Notes: generated by a model from the letters alone, not told the origin. A DNA stretch of 64,000 nucleotides from Acidobacteria bacterium UBA2994 (GCA_002346545.1 DEAA01000072.1:2773-66772); one strand, 5' to 3'. Positions 1 through 13,063 are shown, numbered from the stretch's first letter. Made by a program: numbers and translations.

Positions 1-1767
1 CGCGGCTATGACTCGGCTGGCGTCGCGCTCGTCAATAACGGCGAGATCGAGATTCGTAGGAGCGCGGGCAAGCTGGCCCGCCTGGAAGAGGCCATTGCCG
101 AGCAGCCCGTCGCTGGCGACTTCGGCCTCGGCCACACGCGTTGGGCCACCCATGGGCGACCGACCGAGGAGAACGCCCACCCCCACCGTGACTGCTCAGG
201 CCGCATCGTCGTCGTCCACAACGGCATCATCGAGAACTACCTCGAGCTGAAGCAGCAGCTCGAAGATCAGGGTCATCTCTTCGAGACCGAAACCGACACC
301 GAGGTGATCGCCCATCTCGTCGAGCGGGAGATGCACGACGACGGGCTGGAACAGGCGGTCCGACGCGCGCTGAGAGGCGTGCAGGGACTGTTCGGCCTGG
401 TCTTGCTGAACGCCGACGAGCCGCGGAAGCTCGTGGCCGTGCGCCAGGGTCCGCCCATCTTGGTGGGCATGGGCGAACGCGAGTATCTAGTGGCGTCCGA
501 CGTCCCGGCCGTGCTGAGCCACACCCGCAACGTGGTGTTTCTCGGCGACCGCGAGATGGCCACGATCACCCCCGAGGGAGTGACGTTTACCGATTTCGAC
601 GGAAATACGGTCGAAGTCGCTACGCAACGCATTGCCTGGGACCCTGTGATGGCCGAAAAGGCCGGCTACAAGCACTTCATGCTCAAGGAAATCTTCGAGC
701 AGCCCTGGGCCGTCCAGGAAACGGTGCTGGGTCGCACCTCACTCGATTCGGGCCGGGTCTTCCTGGGCGAGCTCGAGCTACCGGACGATCGGCTTCGGAC
801 TATCGACCGGATCGTGATCCTGGCGTGCGGGACATCGTGGCATGCCGGCCTGGTCGGTAAGTTCATGATCGAGCAACTGGCGGGCGTCCCGGTCGAGGTC
901 GACTACGGCTCGGAGTACCGCTACCGCGATCCTATCGTCACCTCCAACACATTGACCGTCGTCATCACCCAGTCCGGGGAAACAGCCGACACCTTGGCCG
1001 CACTCCGCGAGGCAAAGGGGAACGGTGCGGTCAGCGTCGCGATCTGCAACGTTGTCGGCAGTATGGCGACGCGGGAGGCCGACGGCACCGTCTACACCCA
1101 CGCCGGACCAGAGATCGGCGTGGCGTCGACCAAAGCGTTTACCTCTCAGCTCGTCGCCCTGCACCTGCTGGGGCTGTATCTGGGTCAGGTCCGGGGCGTG
1201 CTGTCGACGGACTTCGTCCGGAGCCAGGTCGACGATCTCAGCCACTTGCCTCGACTGATAGAGCAGGCGCTGCGATGCGATGGGGCAATTCAAGAGATAG
1301 CGCAGCGCTTCTACGCGTATCGCAACTTCCTCTACCTAGGCCGCGGCATCACCTACCCGATCGCGCTCGAGGGTGCGCTGAAGCTTAAGGAGATCTCGTA
1401 CATTCACGCCGAGGGCTATCCGGCGGGCGAGATGAAGCACGGTCCGATCGCACTCATCGACGAGCAGATGCCGGTGGTCGCCTTGCTGCCGGGCGGACCG
1501 GCTTTCGGTAAGATGGCCTCCAACCTGCAACAGGCCAAGGCCCGGGGCGGGGTGGTGCTGGCCGTGGCGGACGAGAGCCAGCAGGAGGTCGCAACACTGA
1601 TCGACCCGGCTCAGGACGCTCTCATCACCATTCCCACCGCCTCCCCGCTCCTCACGCCCATCGTGATGGTGGTCCCGCTCCAGCTTCTGGCCTATCACGT
1701 CGCGGTACGGCGTGGCTGCGACGTCGACCAACCGCGCAATCTAGCCAAGAGCGTGACAGTGGAGTGA
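1..1767 (+). CDS. glmS: Glutamine--fructose-6-phosphate aminotransferase (isomerizing), 5' truncated by the window
   Basis: Makes glucosamine-6-phosphate from fructose-6-phosphate and glutamine, the first step toward UDP-GlcNAc for peptidoglycan and LPS. The frame is open from base 1. The visible part begins RGYDSAG, which lies about 25 residues into the family, so only the extreme N-terminus with the catalytic Cys is outside the window. HTRWATHG of the glutaminase domain follows, then two SIS sugar-isomerase domains ([43 protein letters not shown]). The protein ends LAKSVTVE, the usual C-terminus. The helicase gene follows after 25 bp on the same strand. Identity is certain; only the start is missing. 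Confidence 0.97.
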   Translation, partial: RGYDSAGVALVNNGEIEIRRSAGKLARLEEAIAEQPVAGDFGLGHTRWATHGRPTEENAHPHRDCSGRIVVVHNGIIENYLELKQQLEDQGHLFETETDTEVIAHLVEREMHDDGLEQAVRRALRGVQGLFGLVLLNADEPRKLVAVRQGPPILVGMGEREYLVASDVPAVLSHTRNVVFLGDREMATITPEGVTFTDFDGNTVEVATQRIAWDPVMAEKAGYKHFMLKEIFEQPWAVQETVLGRTSLDSGRVFLGELELPDDRLRTIDRIVILACGTSWHAGLVGKFMIEQLAGVPVEVDYGSEYRYRDPIVTSNTLTVVITQSGETADTLAALREAKGNGAVSVAICNVVGSMATREADGTVYTHAGPEIGVASTKAFTSQLVALHLLGLYLGQVRGVLSTDFVRSQVDDLSHLPRLIEQALRCDGAIQEIAQRFYAYRNFLYLGRGITYPIALEGALKLKEISYIHAEGYPAGEMKHGPIALIDEQMPVVALLPGGPAFGKMASNLQQAKARGGVVLAVADESQQEVATLIDPAQDALITIPTASPLLTPIVMVVPLQLLAYHVAVRRGCDVDQPRNLAKSVTVE

Positions 1768-1792
1768 GGTTCACCGTGCCGTCGGTCGGGTC

Positions 1793-4042
1793 ATGGACTT
1801 CCTGCAAGAGCTGAATTCGGAGCAACGGCGTGCGGTGCTGACCACTGCCGGGCCATTACTGATCCTGGCCGGAGCCGGGTCTGGGAAGACCCGCGTCATC
1901 GCCTATCGGGTGGCCTATCTGATTGGCGACGGCCATGCGGCCGCCCATGAAGTCCTGGCCGTTACCTTCACAAATAAAGCGGCGCAGGAGATGCGGGAGC
2001 GGGTCGAGCGCCTGCTGGCCGAGGATTGCGGCGGCCTGTGGATTTCGACTTTCCATGCGTTCTGCGCCCGGGTGCTCCGGCGCGACGGCCCCGCGATCGG
2101 GCTGCTCCGGGATTTTGTGATCTACGACACCTTGGACCAGCTGGCAGTCATTCGCCGCAGCCTAAAGGAGCTGGATATCGACGACAAACTCCTCCCGCCG
2201 CGCCAGGCGCTCTCGTTGATCAGCCAGGCCAAGAACCAGATGGTGGATCCCGACACGCTCCGCAGCGAGAGCTGGAGCGCCAAAGGTGAACTCACCGCCA
2301 ACGTATACGGGCACTACCAGCAGGCGCTGGCGGAGGCGAACGCGCTCGACTTCGACGACCTGTTGCTGAAGACCGTCCAGTTACTCACCGACGCCGAGTC
2401 GGTGCGACATCGTTATGGCAAGCGTTTTCGCTACGTCATGGTCGACGAGTATCAGGACACCAACCAGCCGCAGTACCGTCTGATCCGGCTGCTCGCGGAC
2501 CATCACCGGAACTTATGCGTCGTCGGGGACCCCGACCAGTCCATCTACAAATGGCGTGGCGCCGATCTGCGCAACATCATGGACTTCGAGCAAGACTTCA
2601 GCGAGGCCACCGTCGTTCGGCTGGAACAGAACTACCGATCGACGCAGGTGATCCTGGACGCTGCGTCGGCGCTCATCCGCCAGAACCGCAATCGCAAAGA
2701 GAAGCGGCTCTGGACCGACCGCACTGGCGGTGCGGTGATCAGATACTTCCGAGGCGGCGACGAGCTCGAGGAGGCCGACTTCGTCACGCAGCGGTTGCGA
2801 GAGGCGCTTACCGCCGAGAACGAGTCGGAACTGGTCGGCGTGCTCTATCGCACCAACGCGCAATCGCGCGCGCTCGAAGACGCGCTCATCCGGGAGGGCC
2901 TCAGCTACAAGATCATCGGGAGCGTCAGGTTCTACGAGCGCAAGGAGATCAAGGACGCACTCGCCTACCTCCGCCTGCTGATGAACCCGGACGATGACGT
3001 CAGCCTCCGGCGCGTGATCAACGTGCCCGCACGCGGGATCGGCAAAGGCGTCATGACGGCCCTCGACGAGCTGAATCCCGCACCCGCCGACACGGGACCG
3101 TTGTTTGCAGGAGCGGTCGACGCAGAGACCGCCGGTTCGCTCTGGCGGCGGCTGAACCGGGCGATTGACGAAAAGCTCGTACCCACCCGCGCGGTTAGGG
3201 CGCTGGCCAAGTTCCGCGACATCATTCGGGAGATCTCCGACGCCGCCGCTCAGGACCCGGTATCCGACCTGCTCGGCAAGCTGCTGGACCGCAGCGGCTA
3301 TCTCTACGACCTGAGAGAACAGCGGACCGAGGACGCCGAAAGCCGGCTCGGCAACCTGATGGAGCTAGTGTCGGCCGCTCGCGATTATGAGGTGCGTGAA
3401 CCGGAAGCGTCGCTGGCCGGTTTCGTGGACCGGCTTTCGCTGCTCTCGGAGACCGACGAGGAATCGGGGTCACCACAAGCGCGGATCTGGCTCATGACCC
3501 TGCACGCCGCCAAGGGCCTGGAGTTTCCGTCGGTGTTTATGGTGGGCATGGAGGAGGGACTCTTCCCCCACATGCGTTCACAGAACGATGACGACGAGCT
3601 CGAGGAAGAGCGACGACTCTGCTATGTCGGCATGACGCGGGCGCAAAGCCGGCTAGTGTTGACCAGCGCCGCCAGGCGGCGGGTGTTCGGCGAATACCAG
3701 GCCTCGGAACCGTCGCGGTTCCTAGCGGAGATTCCAGCAGAGCTCGTTGAGGTAGTCGAACCGGTCTTCTCGACGCCGGCGCCCGCCGTAGTCGGCTCTC
3801 GCCGAGGACGCCGCCGCGCTCCCGAACCGAACATCCAGCCCGATTACGGCTACTCCTACGAAGACGAAGATCAGTCAGTGATCAGCATCAGCCCGGGCAC
3901 CAAGGTAAAGCATCCGACGTTCGGTACCGGCACGGTGCTCGCGGTCGAGCCACTAACCAACGACATGAAACTCACCGTGCACTTCACCGACCGCGGCCGG
4001 AAGACGCTACGCGCGAAGTTCGCCAAGCTCACGCTCGCCTAG
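1793..4042 (+). CDS. pcrA: ATP-dependent DNA helicase, UvrD/PcrA family
   Basis: Superfamily 1A 3'-5' helicase, expected to act in nucleotide excision repair and in clearing proteins or recombination intermediates from DNA. The 749 residues are typical for PcrA. The Q-motif region (LNSEQRRAV) precedes Walker A GAGSGKT at about residues 27-33. VDEYQDTN is the Walker B/DEXQ box, GDPDQSIYKWRGAD is motif III, and the later helicase motifs LMTLHAAKGLEF and EEERRLCYVGMTRA are present. The last 50 residues (GTKVKHPTFGTGTVL) form the PcrA C-terminal Tudor-like domain that contacts RNA polymerase in the family. Start ATG; probably co-transcribed with glmS. UvrD and PcrA cannot be told apart by name alone, but the Tudor tail favours PcrA. 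Confidence 0.95.
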   Translation: MDFLQELNSEQRRAVLTTAGPLLILAGAGSGKTRVIAYRVAYLIGDGHAAAHEVLAVTFTNKAAQEMRERVERLLAEDCGGLWISTFHAFCARVLRRDGPAIGLLRDFVIYDTLDQLAVIRRSLKELDIDDKLLPPRQALSLISQAKNQMVDPDTLRSESWSAKGELTANVYGHYQQALAEANALDFDDLLLKTVQLLTDAESVRHRYGKRFRYVMVDEYQDTNQPQYRLIRLLADHHRNLCVVGDPDQSIYKWRGADLRNIMDFEQDFSEATVVRLEQNYRSTQVILDAASALIRQNRNRKEKRLWTDRTGGAVIRYFRGGDELEEADFVTQRLREALTAENESELVGVLYRTNAQSRALEDALIREGLSYKIIGSVRFYERKEIKDALAYLRLLMNPDDDVSLRRVINVPARGIGKGVMTALDELNPAPADTGPLFAGAVDAETAGSLWRRLNRAIDEKLVPTRAVRALAKFRDIIREISDAAAQDPVSDLLGKLLDRSGYLYDLREQRTEDAESRLGNLMELVSAARDYEVREPEASLAGFVDRLSLLSETDEESGSPQARIWLMTLHAAKGLEFPSVFMVGMEEGLFPHMRSQNDDDELEEERRLCYVGMTRAQSRLVLTSAARRRVFGEYQASEPSRFLAEIPAELVEVVEPVFSTPAPAVVGSRRGRRRAPEPNIQPDYGYSYEDEDQSVISISPGTKVKHPTFGTGTVLAVEPLTNDMKLTVHFTDRGRKTLRAKFAKLTLA

Positions 4043-4044
4043 GC

Positions 4045-4073
4045 AAAAAAACCCGGCTCGGGGTCGAGCCGGG
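4045..4073 (-). terminator. Intrinsic terminator of the gyrB-gyrA-lipoprotein transcript
   Basis: Read on the minus strand, a perfect 9-bp stem (CCCGGCTCG / CGAGCCGGG, positions 4052-4060 and 4065-4073) with a 4-nt loop is followed directly by seven U residues. The U run lies only on the minus-strand side, so it terminates leftward transcription. It sits between the convergent helicase and lipoprotein genes. It is the only textbook Rho-independent terminator I found in the window. Confidence 0.85.
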
Positions 4074-4098
4074 CACTGGTAATCAGGTTGGAATGGGC

Positions 4099-4821
4099 TC
4101 AGCTGATGTTGGCCACGACCCAGCGACCGATGAGCTGCCCGGCGTCGGGACCCGCCCCCTCCAACACGGTTTGGAGCAAGGTCACGGTCAGACTCCGCTC
4201 CGACTCGGTCCCTCCGGTGGCGACCGTCGCCGTGATCTGGACATCCTTGGTACGGATCTCGCCGTCGTACTCGTTGATGTCAATCGGATTCCGCGCATCG
4301 AAGATGCTGAGCGCGGCCGTTTCCTGCTCGACGGCCAACTCCTGACGGGCATTGGAGACGTTCCTGGAATGCTCCATCGTCCGGTCTCGCCAGTCGGTCC
4401 AGGCTTCCTGCACGTCTCGGTCGCGGGCCGCAACCTCTTCGTCTTCCCGTTCCGCTTCCAGAACCCGGTTGATGGCTTCAAACTCTTCGTTCTGATAGAC
4501 GATCTTCTCTTCGGTGAACACGTCTTCCTCAGCCTCGGCGTCGGCGAGGGCCTGAACGAGGTCCTGGACCCGGAGCGGGCGGCTACTCACTTCGCTGACC
4601 GAGTCAATGGACGGGCTGGTCACCGCCCCTTGCTCCTGCGCGTTCCAGGCGAACAGCGCGATGTTCGCCAGCGAACGCCGGTCGCCGGTATTGGTAGCGC
4701 GGAAGTAGGCGCGGATCAGCGGAAGTTCATCGCCGCCACCGCCACACGCCGACAGCAGCAGTGCCATCGCGGGCGCCGCGAACAGCATGAGCACGAAGGT
4801 CGCAGTCTTCGATCGAACCAT
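4099..4821 (-). CDS. Predicted lipoprotein of unknown function
   Basis: A 240-residue protein. Residues 1-26 form a lipoprotein signal peptide with lipobox LLSAC, followed by a GGGG spacer. The middle (about residues 85-165) is highly acidic and helix-prone, rich in Glu, Arg and Ala, and may be a coiled coil. The remainder looks like a compact beta-rich domain (VQITATVATGGTESERSLTVTLLQTV). I do not recognise the family. The start is 21 bp after the gyrA stop on the same strand and an intrinsic terminator follows, so it is probably the last gene of the gyrase transcript. Confidence 0.8.
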   Translation of the reverse strand: MVRSKTATFVLMLFAAPAMALLLSACGGGGDELPLIRAYFRATNTGDRRSLANIALFAWNAQEQGAVTSPSIDSVSEVSSRPLRVQDLVQALADAEAEEDVFTEEKIVYQNEEFEAINRVLEAEREDEEVAARDRDVQEAWTDWRDRTMEHSRNVSNARQELAVEQETAALSIFDARNPIDINEYDGEIRTKDVQITATVATGGTESERSLTVTLLQTVLEGAGPDAGQLIGRWVVANIS

Positions 4822-4842
4822 CTCGCCGCCTCCTGTGTTCGG

Positions 4843-7329
4843 TTATTGATCGCCAACCGACGACTCAACGGCGTCAGCGGTCTCTTCTGCGAGCCGGGCG
4901 AGCGACACCACCCGGTCGCGTTCGTCAATCTCAATCAATCGAACGCCCTGGGTGGCCCGCCCAATAGGACGGATGTCCTTGGTATCCATACGGAGGATCT
5001 TGCCTCGCTCGGTGATGAGCATCAGCTCGTCCTCGTCCTCCACGTACGCGATGCCAGCTACGCGACCGTTTCTGGCGGTCGTTTGAATGCTAATGATACC
5101 GAGTCCCCCCCGTGATTGCACGCGGTATTCATCAAGCTCGGTGCGCTTCCCGTAGCCTTTTTCGGTCACCGTTAGAAGGGTGCCACCAGGCCGCACGACC
5201 GCCATGGCCACGACCTCGTCCTCGCTTCTGAGGTTGATGCCGCGCACCCCACGGGCGGTGCGGCCCATCGGGCGAACATCGCTTTCGGTGAACCGGATCG
5301 CCTTGCCTTCGCAGGTACCAATGAACACCTCACCGCTGCCATCGGTGATCTCAGCAGCAATCACTGCGTCGTCTTCGTCCACGCCCACCGCGATGATGCC
5401 GCCGGCTCGAGGATTCCGGAACGCGCGCAGGTCGGTCTTCTTGATGGTTCCGCGGCGAGTCCCGGTGATGATGTAGCGCTCGCCGTCATTCTCTGGCCAC
5501 TCGCGCACCGCCAGGAGGGCCGCGATCCGCTCACCCGACTCCATCGACACCAGATTGGCGATAGCCTTCCCCCGACCGTCCGGCCCCACATCGGGAATAG
5601 TGTGTACCTTTAACCAGTACACGCGGCCGCGGTCGGAGAAGATGAGGATGTAGGCGTGCGTCGAAGCCACGAACAGGTGCGTGAGGAAGTCCTCTTCGCG
5701 CGTTCGCATCCCGATCCGGCCCTTTCCACCACGTCGCTGGCTGCGATACTCCGTGATGGCCGTCCGCTTGATGTAGCCGGTGTTGCTCACGGTGATCGCC
5801 ATGTCTTCCTCGGCGATCAAGTCCTCGATACGGATCTCGCCCGGGTCGTCGATAATCTCTGTCTTGCGCTCATCGCCGTAGGTCTCCTGCACCTGGCGGA
5901 GCTCATTCACTACGATCCCCATCAGCAGCGACTCGCTGGAGAGAATGGTGCGCAGCCGCTCGATCTGCACAAGCAGCTCGGTAAGTTCGTCGATCACCTT
6001 CTGTCGCTCGAGACCGGTCAGTCGTTGCAACTGCATATCCAGGATCGCCTGGGCCTGGATCTGCGACAGCTTGAACTGTTCCATCAACCCGGTTCGAGCT
6101 TCCCCGGGGTTGCGGGCGCCACGGATCAGAGAGATCACCGCATCGAGATGATCGAGAGCCACCTGGAGGCCCTCAAGAATGTGCGCCCTCGCTTCTGCCT
6201 TCCGTAGGTTGAACTCGGTGCGCCTGCGCACCACGTCATGGCGGAAGGCGATGAATCGTTCCACCATGTCCAGCAAGCTCAATACGCGCGGGCGGCCGCC
6301 CGCGATGGCCAGCATGATCACGCCGAACGTCGACTGGAGCGGCGTCTGCTTGTAGAGGTTGTTCAGGACCACCTCCGCCACCTCGCCGCGCTTCAGCTCC
6401 ACCACGATCCGCATACCGTCGCGGTCCGACTCGTCGCGAAGATCGCTGATGCCCTCGAGCGACTTCTCGCGGACCAATTCGGCGATCTTCTCGATCAACC
6501 GGACCTTGTTGAGCTGATAGGGAATTTCGTTGATGACGATCGCCTCTCGGTCCCTGCCGCACTCCTCGATAGTGGTCCGACCGCGAACTGTCAGCGAGCC
6601 CCGGCCTGTCTGATACGCCGCGTCGATACCCGCGCGACCCACGATGAACCCGCCGGTCGGGAAGTCTGGGCCCGTGACCCGGGCCCGGATCCCACGTTGT
6701 TTCTCCTCCGAGCTGTCCTCACGGTGCTCGATCGTCCAGATGATGCCGTCGATCACCTCTGTAAGATTGTGCGGCGGAATGTTGGTGGCCATCCCCACGG
6801 CTATGCCGGCTGATCCGTTCACCAGTAGATTCGGAAACGGCGTGGGCAGAACCGACGGCTCTTCGGTGGTCTCGTCGTAGTTGGGAACGAAATCGACCGT
6901 CTCCTTGTCGAGATCCGCCATTAAGTCATCGGACAACGGCTGGAGTTTGGCCTCGGTGTACCGCATCGCGGCCGGCGGGTCGCCGTCCACCGACCCGAAG
7001 TTGCCCTGGCCGTCGACTAGCGGATAGCGCATGTTGAAGCTTTGCGCGAGCCGGACGAGCGTGTCGTAGATCGAGGCATCGCCGTGGGGATGGTAGTTAC
7101 CCATCACCTCGCCCACAATCTTGGCGCACTTGCGGTAGGCGCGATTCGACGCCAACCCCATCAGGCGCATGCCATAAACGACGCGGCGGTGCGCCGGTTT
7201 CAACCCGTCGCGAACATCGGGCAACGCACGCCCGATGATGACGCTCATGGCGTAGTCCATATAGGACCGGCGCATCTCGTCTTCGATATTAACGGGCGCG
7301 CGGGACCGCAAATCAGGTGTCTCGGACAT
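4843..7329 (-). CDS. gyrA: DNA gyrase subunit A
   Basis: Breakage-reunion subunit of gyrase, introducing negative supercoils together with GyrB. 828 residues. The catalytic Tyr is Y124 in [10 protein letters not shown]. The C-terminal beta-pinwheel carries the GyrA box QRRGGKG, which separates it from ParC. The quinolone-resistance-determining loop reads [10 protein letters not shown] (residues 80-89), so the position equivalent to E. coli Ser83 is Ala, as in wild-type mycobacteria. It lies 47 bp downstream of gyrB on the same strand. The short gap has three near-copies of ACGGAA. Start ATG (MSETPDL). Confidence 0.97.
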   Translation of the reverse strand: MSETPDLRSRAPVNIEDEMRRSYMDYAMSVIIGRALPDVRDGLKPAHRRVVYGMRLMGLASNRAYRKCAKIVGEVMGNYHPHGDASIYDTLVRLAQSFNMRYPLVDGQGNFGSVDGDPPAAMRYTEAKLQPLSDDLMADLDKETVDFVPNYDETTEEPSVLPTPFPNLLVNGSAGIAVGMATNIPPHNLTEVIDGIIWTIEHREDSSEEKQRGIRARVTGPDFPTGGFIVGRAGIDAAYQTGRGSLTVRGRTTIEECGRDREAIVINEIPYQLNKVRLIEKIAELVREKSLEGISDLRDESDRDGMRIVVELKRGEVAEVVLNNLYKQTPLQSTFGVIMLAIAGGRPRVLSLLDMVERFIAFRHDVVRRRTEFNLRKAEARAHILEGLQVALDHLDAVISLIRGARNPGEARTGLMEQFKLSQIQAQAILDMQLQRLTGLERQKVIDELTELLVQIERLRTILSSESLLMGIVVNELRQVQETYGDERKTEIIDDPGEIRIEDLIAEEDMAITVSNTGYIKRTAITEYRSQRRGGKGRIGMRTREEDFLTHLFVASTHAYILIFSDRGRVYWLKVHTIPDVGPDGRGKAIANLVSMESGERIAALLAVREWPENDGERYIITGTRRGTIKKTDLRAFRNPRAGGIIAVGVDEDDAVIAAEITDGSGEVFIGTCEGKAIRFTESDVRPMGRTARGVRGINLRSEDEVVAMAVVRPGGTLLTVTEKGYGKRTELDEYRVQSRGGLGIISIQTTARNGRVAGIAYVEDEDELMLITERGKILRMDTKDIRPIGRATQGVRLIEIDERDRVVSLARLAEETADAVESSVGDQ

Positions 7330-7376
7330 AGAGTCTGTGCCTTACGGAAGACGGAAAACGGAAACCGGAGACGCCA

Positions 7377-9920
<2,544 letters not shown>

Positions 9921-9949
9921 TTAGACATGCCTACTGTGCGGGCTTTGGG

Positions 9950-11077
9950 TCAGACCCTCATCGGCATGATCACGTAGGTGTAGTCATATCCGTCGTTTGC
10001 CACGGGTGACAACACGGCCTGACTGAGTTCGTCCTTAAAATCGAGACCAACGTTGTCGGTTCGTACAACTCCAAGAAAATCGATTAAATACTGCGCGTTG
10101 AAGCAGATACCAAGAGCCTCACCCTCATACTCGACGGCTAGCACCTCAGAAGCTTCACCCACCTCGGGGCTGCTCGAGGTGATCTCCACCTTCCCGGCGT
10201 CGATGTTTAACTTGACCGCCCGGGACCGCTCACTCGATAAAAGCGCCACCCTTTTAACGGCACTCGTGAGGCGATCCCGCTCAAACTCGATCCGTTTATC
10301 GTTACCTTTAGGGATAACCCGTTCGTAGGCCGGGAACTGTGCGTCGATCATGCGTGAGATTAGTTGTCGGCCGCCAATGTCAAAAAAGAGGTGATTCTCA
10401 CCCCGTCGATACGTCACGGCCACTTCATCATCCGCCACCAGACGCGCCAGTTCCCAGATGGTTTTCTTTGGCAGGATCACCCCTGCCTCTTCTTCCTCGT
10501 CGGGCGCCTCGTTACCACCGTCGAGGGCTGCGGCCACCAACGCCAGACGATGCCCGTCGGTCGCCACCAATGTCATCGTAGACGGCGTCAACAGGAACAA
10601 CGCACCATTGAGAAAGAACCGGGTATCTTCGCCCGTGATCGCGAACTGGGTTTTGTCGACCATCTCGCGCAGTCCCGCGCCTGGCAGAGTCACCGCATCA
10701 GTCTCGGCCGGCTCCGGCAACGCCGGGAAGTCATCCATGGGTAACGTTTGAATCCGCGAGCTGAACCGCTCGGCCGAGACACTAACCGACCCGGCCGCCG
10801 ACTGCGCGATGCGCACCTCAGTGTCGGGAAGCGCACGGACGATCTCAAAGAGCTTCTTCGCCGGAAGTGTCAGTGATCCACCCTTCTCAACCCCGGCTTC
10901 GCACCGACTCCGGAGCCCAACCTCCAAGTCCGTGGCCGCCAGGCGGGCGTGGTCCGCCCCGTCCTCGGCCTCGACCAAGACGTTGGCCAGAATGGGAATC
11001 GTATTTTTTCGCTCGACGATGCCTTGAAAAAGCTGAAGTTCTTTGAGGAGTTCGGCTTTGCGAACGGTGAGTTCCAT
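9950..11077 (-). CDS. dnaN: DNA polymerase III beta subunit (sliding clamp)
   Basis: Ring-shaped processivity clamp of the replicative polymerase. 375 residues, normal for DnaN. Conserved features include the N-terminal domain start (MELTVRKAELLKELQLFQGIVERKNTIPILANVLVEA), FFLNGALF, ATDGHRLA, and the C-terminal hydrophobic-pocket end VIMPMRV. It lies between dnaA and gyrB on the same strand. The 263-bp gap to dnaA is AT-rich and origin-like. Confidence 0.96.
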   Translation of the reverse strand: MELTVRKAELLKELQLFQGIVERKNTIPILANVLVEAEDGADHARLAATDLEVGLRSRCEAGVEKGGSLTLPAKKLFEIVRALPDTEVRIAQSAAGSVSVSAERFSSRIQTLPMDDFPALPEPAETDAVTLPGAGLREMVDKTQFAITGEDTRFFLNGALFLLTPSTMTLVATDGHRLALVAAALDGGNEAPDEEEEAGVILPKKTIWELARLVADDEVAVTYRRGENHLFFDIGGRQLISRMIDAQFPAYERVIPKGNDKRIEFERDRLTSAVKRVALLSSERSRAVKLNIDAGKVEITSSSPEVGEASEVLAVEYEGEALGICFNAQYLIDFLGVVRTDNVGLDFKDELSQAVLSPVANDGYDYTYVIMPMRV

Positions 11078-11340
11078 ATAGAGGGTGACCTCGAAGGTAA
11101 TGAACCGCTAAACGGGGTCTTTCACGCACTTGCGTGAGAAAGAATAATTATATCAAGGATCTTTAGTGTTGTTGAAAACCGACCAATGCTTAAAAACTCC
11201 TTTTAAATCAGATATTTAGACTATCAATCACTGTCTGGAAAAACCATGCAGATTTCTGCAGGCACGCCGACAGTCAAGAAGTGCACAAACCGTCCACAAG
11301 AAGATTGCTTTTAACTGTGGAAAACTGCCCGGTTTCTGGC
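11078..11340. other. dnaA-dnaN intergenic region, candidate origin of replication (oriC)
   Basis: A 263-bp non-coding gap whose base composition stands out from the GC-rich surroundings. About 11138-11240 is strongly AT-rich (runs such as AATAATTATATC, CTTAAAAAC, TTTTAAATCAGATATTTAG), fitting a DNA-unwinding element. A DnaA-box-like 9-mer TGTGGAAAA is at 11316-11324 and a weaker TCCACA core at 11293-11298. Placement between dnaA and dnaN is a common oriC site. Too few exact boxes are visible for certainty, and the origin may be bipartite with the boxes upstream of dnaA. A GC-skew plot of the whole chromosome would settle it. Confidence 0.6.
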
Positions 11341-12699
11341 TCAGTCGAACGACTTCATCAGGGTTTCCATGAGCGAGTTGAAGCTCGCGTCCTGCTTGCG
11401 TCTGGCTTCTATCTTCCGGATGGAATGGATGACCGTGGAATGGTGCTTCCCACCGAAGCTCTTGCCTATTTGAGGTAGTGATGCATTAGTGAGCGACTTG
11501 CACAGATACATGGCTATCTGGCGGGGTTCGGCCACCAACTTGGAGCTGTTTCTGGACTTAAGATCGCTGACTTTGAGTGAATAGCGCGTCGCCACCAACT
11601 TTTGAATGACATCGATCGTAACCTTGGCGTCGTCTCGATCGAGGATGTTGCGAAGGACATCCTGAGCGAGGGGCAGCGAGATTTGGCGACCCGTCAGCGA
11701 CGCGTAAGCGATAAGCCGGATCAGTGAGCCTTCGAGTTCCCGGATGTTCGATTTGATCTTGCCGGCGATATAGAGCGCTACGTCGTCCGGCAGCGGTACG
11801 TTCTCAGCTTCCGCCTTCTTCTTGAGGATGGCGACCTTGGTCTCGATGTCGGGTGGCTGGATATCGGCGATCAATCCCCACTCGAATCGGGACCGCAGTC
11901 GTTCCTCTAGTTGCGGAATCTCATGAGGCGGGCAGTCACTGCTAATAATTATCTGCTTCTGCGCGTCATACAACGAATTGAAGGTGTGAAAGAACTCGGT
12001 TTGAGTTCCTTCCTTCCCCGCCAGGAACTGAATGTCGTCGACCAGCAGGATGTCCATGTTTCTGTAGCGTTCGCGAAACTCCAGTATTCGGTCGTAGCGC
12101 ACGCCGTTGATCATCTCGTTCATAAAACGCTCTGACGAGATATAGGTCAATTCGAGCTGTGGTGAATGGGTGTCGAGATATTGACCAATGGCGTGCATTA
12201 AGTGGGTTTTCCCGAGACCAACTCCGCCATAGATGAATAGCGGGTTATATGAGCGTGACGGAGCTTCGGCCACCGCTCTGGCGGCGGCGTGTGCGAACTG
12301 ATTCGAGGAACCAACCACAAACTTGGCGAAGGTGTAGCGTTGGTTTAGTCTGGCTATCGCCCCCGGCCGTTCCTTGGGAAGGTCAGCCGCGGGTACCGGA
12401 GGGGCGGGCGGTACCGGAGGCGGCGCGGGAGCGTCTACGGTAACGAATGACACCACGGTACCGTCGCGTTTGAGGTCGGACACCGCTTCCGCGATGACTC
12501 CTGCGTAGTGTTTCGTAAGCCAATCCCGGAAGAGATCGTTCGGCACCTTAACACGCACGGTTGACCCGTCGTCGTCAAGAAAAGCCGTGGGTTTGAACCA
12601 AGTGAAGAAACTATGGCGGTTCACCTTGGTCTTGACGCGGGCCAGGACCAGATCCCAGATATTTTCCGGTCCGGCGGCGCTCGATTGCGCTTCAGACAT
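11341..12699 (-). CDS. dnaA: Chromosomal replication initiator protein DnaA
   Basis: AAA+ initiator that binds DnaA boxes and opens the origin. Domain I (PENIWDLVLARVKTKVNRHSFFTWFKP) is followed by a Pro/Ala-rich linker. AAA+ domain III starts at LNQRYTFAKFVVG, with Walker A GGVGLGKTH and Walker B ILLVDDIQFLAGK. The C-terminal HTH domain IV has the signature PRQIAMYLCKSLTNASLPQIGKSFGGKHHSTVIHS. I chose ATG at 12699 (MSEAQSSAAG, 452 aa) because the 10-residue upstream extension would need a TTG start and is not family-like. First gene of the dnaA-dnaN-gyrB-gyrA group. Confidence 0.96.
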   Translation of the reverse strand: MSEAQSSAAGPENIWDLVLARVKTKVNRHSFFTWFKPTAFLDDDGSTVRVKVPNDLFRDWLTKHYAGVIAEAVSDLKRDGTVVSFVTVDAPAPPPVPPAPPVPAADLPKERPGAIARLNQRYTFAKFVVGSSNQFAHAAARAVAEAPSRSYNPLFIYGGVGLGKTHLMHAIGQYLDTHSPQLELTYISSERFMNEMINGVRYDRILEFRERYRNMDILLVDDIQFLAGKEGTQTEFFHTFNSLYDAQKQIIISSDCPPHEIPQLEERLRSRFEWGLIADIQPPDIETKVAILKKKAEAENVPLPDDVALYIAGKIKSNIRELEGSLIRLIAYASLTGRQISLPLAQDVLRNILDRDDAKVTIDVIQKLVATRYSLKVSDLKSRNSSKLVAEPRQIAMYLCKSLTNASLPQIGKSFGGKHHSTVIHSIRKIEARRKQDASFNSLMETLMKSFD

Positions 12700-13063
12700 G
12701 GGGCTGGGGGGAACAGCGGACCGGATCAAAGAGGGGCCGGATCACACCAAATCTGGAAGAAACTGGTAATTTCTCGCAAAAAATAGGCTCTTTGGGCGTG
12801 TTTCGATGCCTCCAATGGGCCGGATCACAGAAGTGGTGGACTTTCCACATTTTTTTCCACAGTTGTGGAAAACTCTCGGTAGGGGAAGCACTGGGGTGTT
12901 AACCAGCCGCAAGGTCGGGACTCTAGCACAGGCCCATTCCGGCCGCAATCACGCTCATGGGGGTCGCTTTGGCCTCGATTCAAGGGGAAACAGATCGTTG
13001 ACAGGGGTCCTGGCCTTGGTTAGCATGGAGAGTTCTCGCTGTTCTTGAGGGGTCGAGATTTAA
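12700..13063. promoter_or_regulatory. dnaA-rpmH divergent intergenic region with paired DnaA boxes
   Basis: A 364-bp gap between the divergent dnaA and rpmH genes. At 12853-12872 two DnaA-box-like 9-mers face each other, TTTTCCACA and TGTGGAAAA, separated by 2 bp. A third partial copy, TTTCCACA, is at 12842-12849. They may serve dnaA autoregulation, origin function, or both. The rpmH promoter lies at the right edge. I see no ORF or RNA gene here. Confidence 0.6.
12998..13026 (+). promoter_or_regulatory. Sigma-70-type promoter of the rpmH operon
   Basis: A perfect -35 hexamer TTGACA (12998-13003) is separated by 17 bp from a -10-like TAGCAT (13021-13026), placing the transcript start about 30 bp upstream of the rpmH ATG. 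Spacing is ideal and the position fits the start of the rightward ribosomal-protein/membrane-insertion operon. Confidence 0.65.

Noticed and set aside
4093..5115. 340-codon open frame on the plus strand
   Set aside because: It is antisense to the lipoprotein and gyrA 3' end, both well supported, and its translation resembles no protein family. GC-rich codons leave long open antisense frames here.
7330..7376. ACGGAA-type repeats between gyrB and gyrA
   Set aside because: Three short imperfect copies in 30 bp; not enough to call a regulatory or CRISPR-like array.
12700..12729. TTG start 10 codons upstream for dnaA
   Set aside because: The extra residues are not DnaA-like and ATG 12699 gives the normal domain I start.
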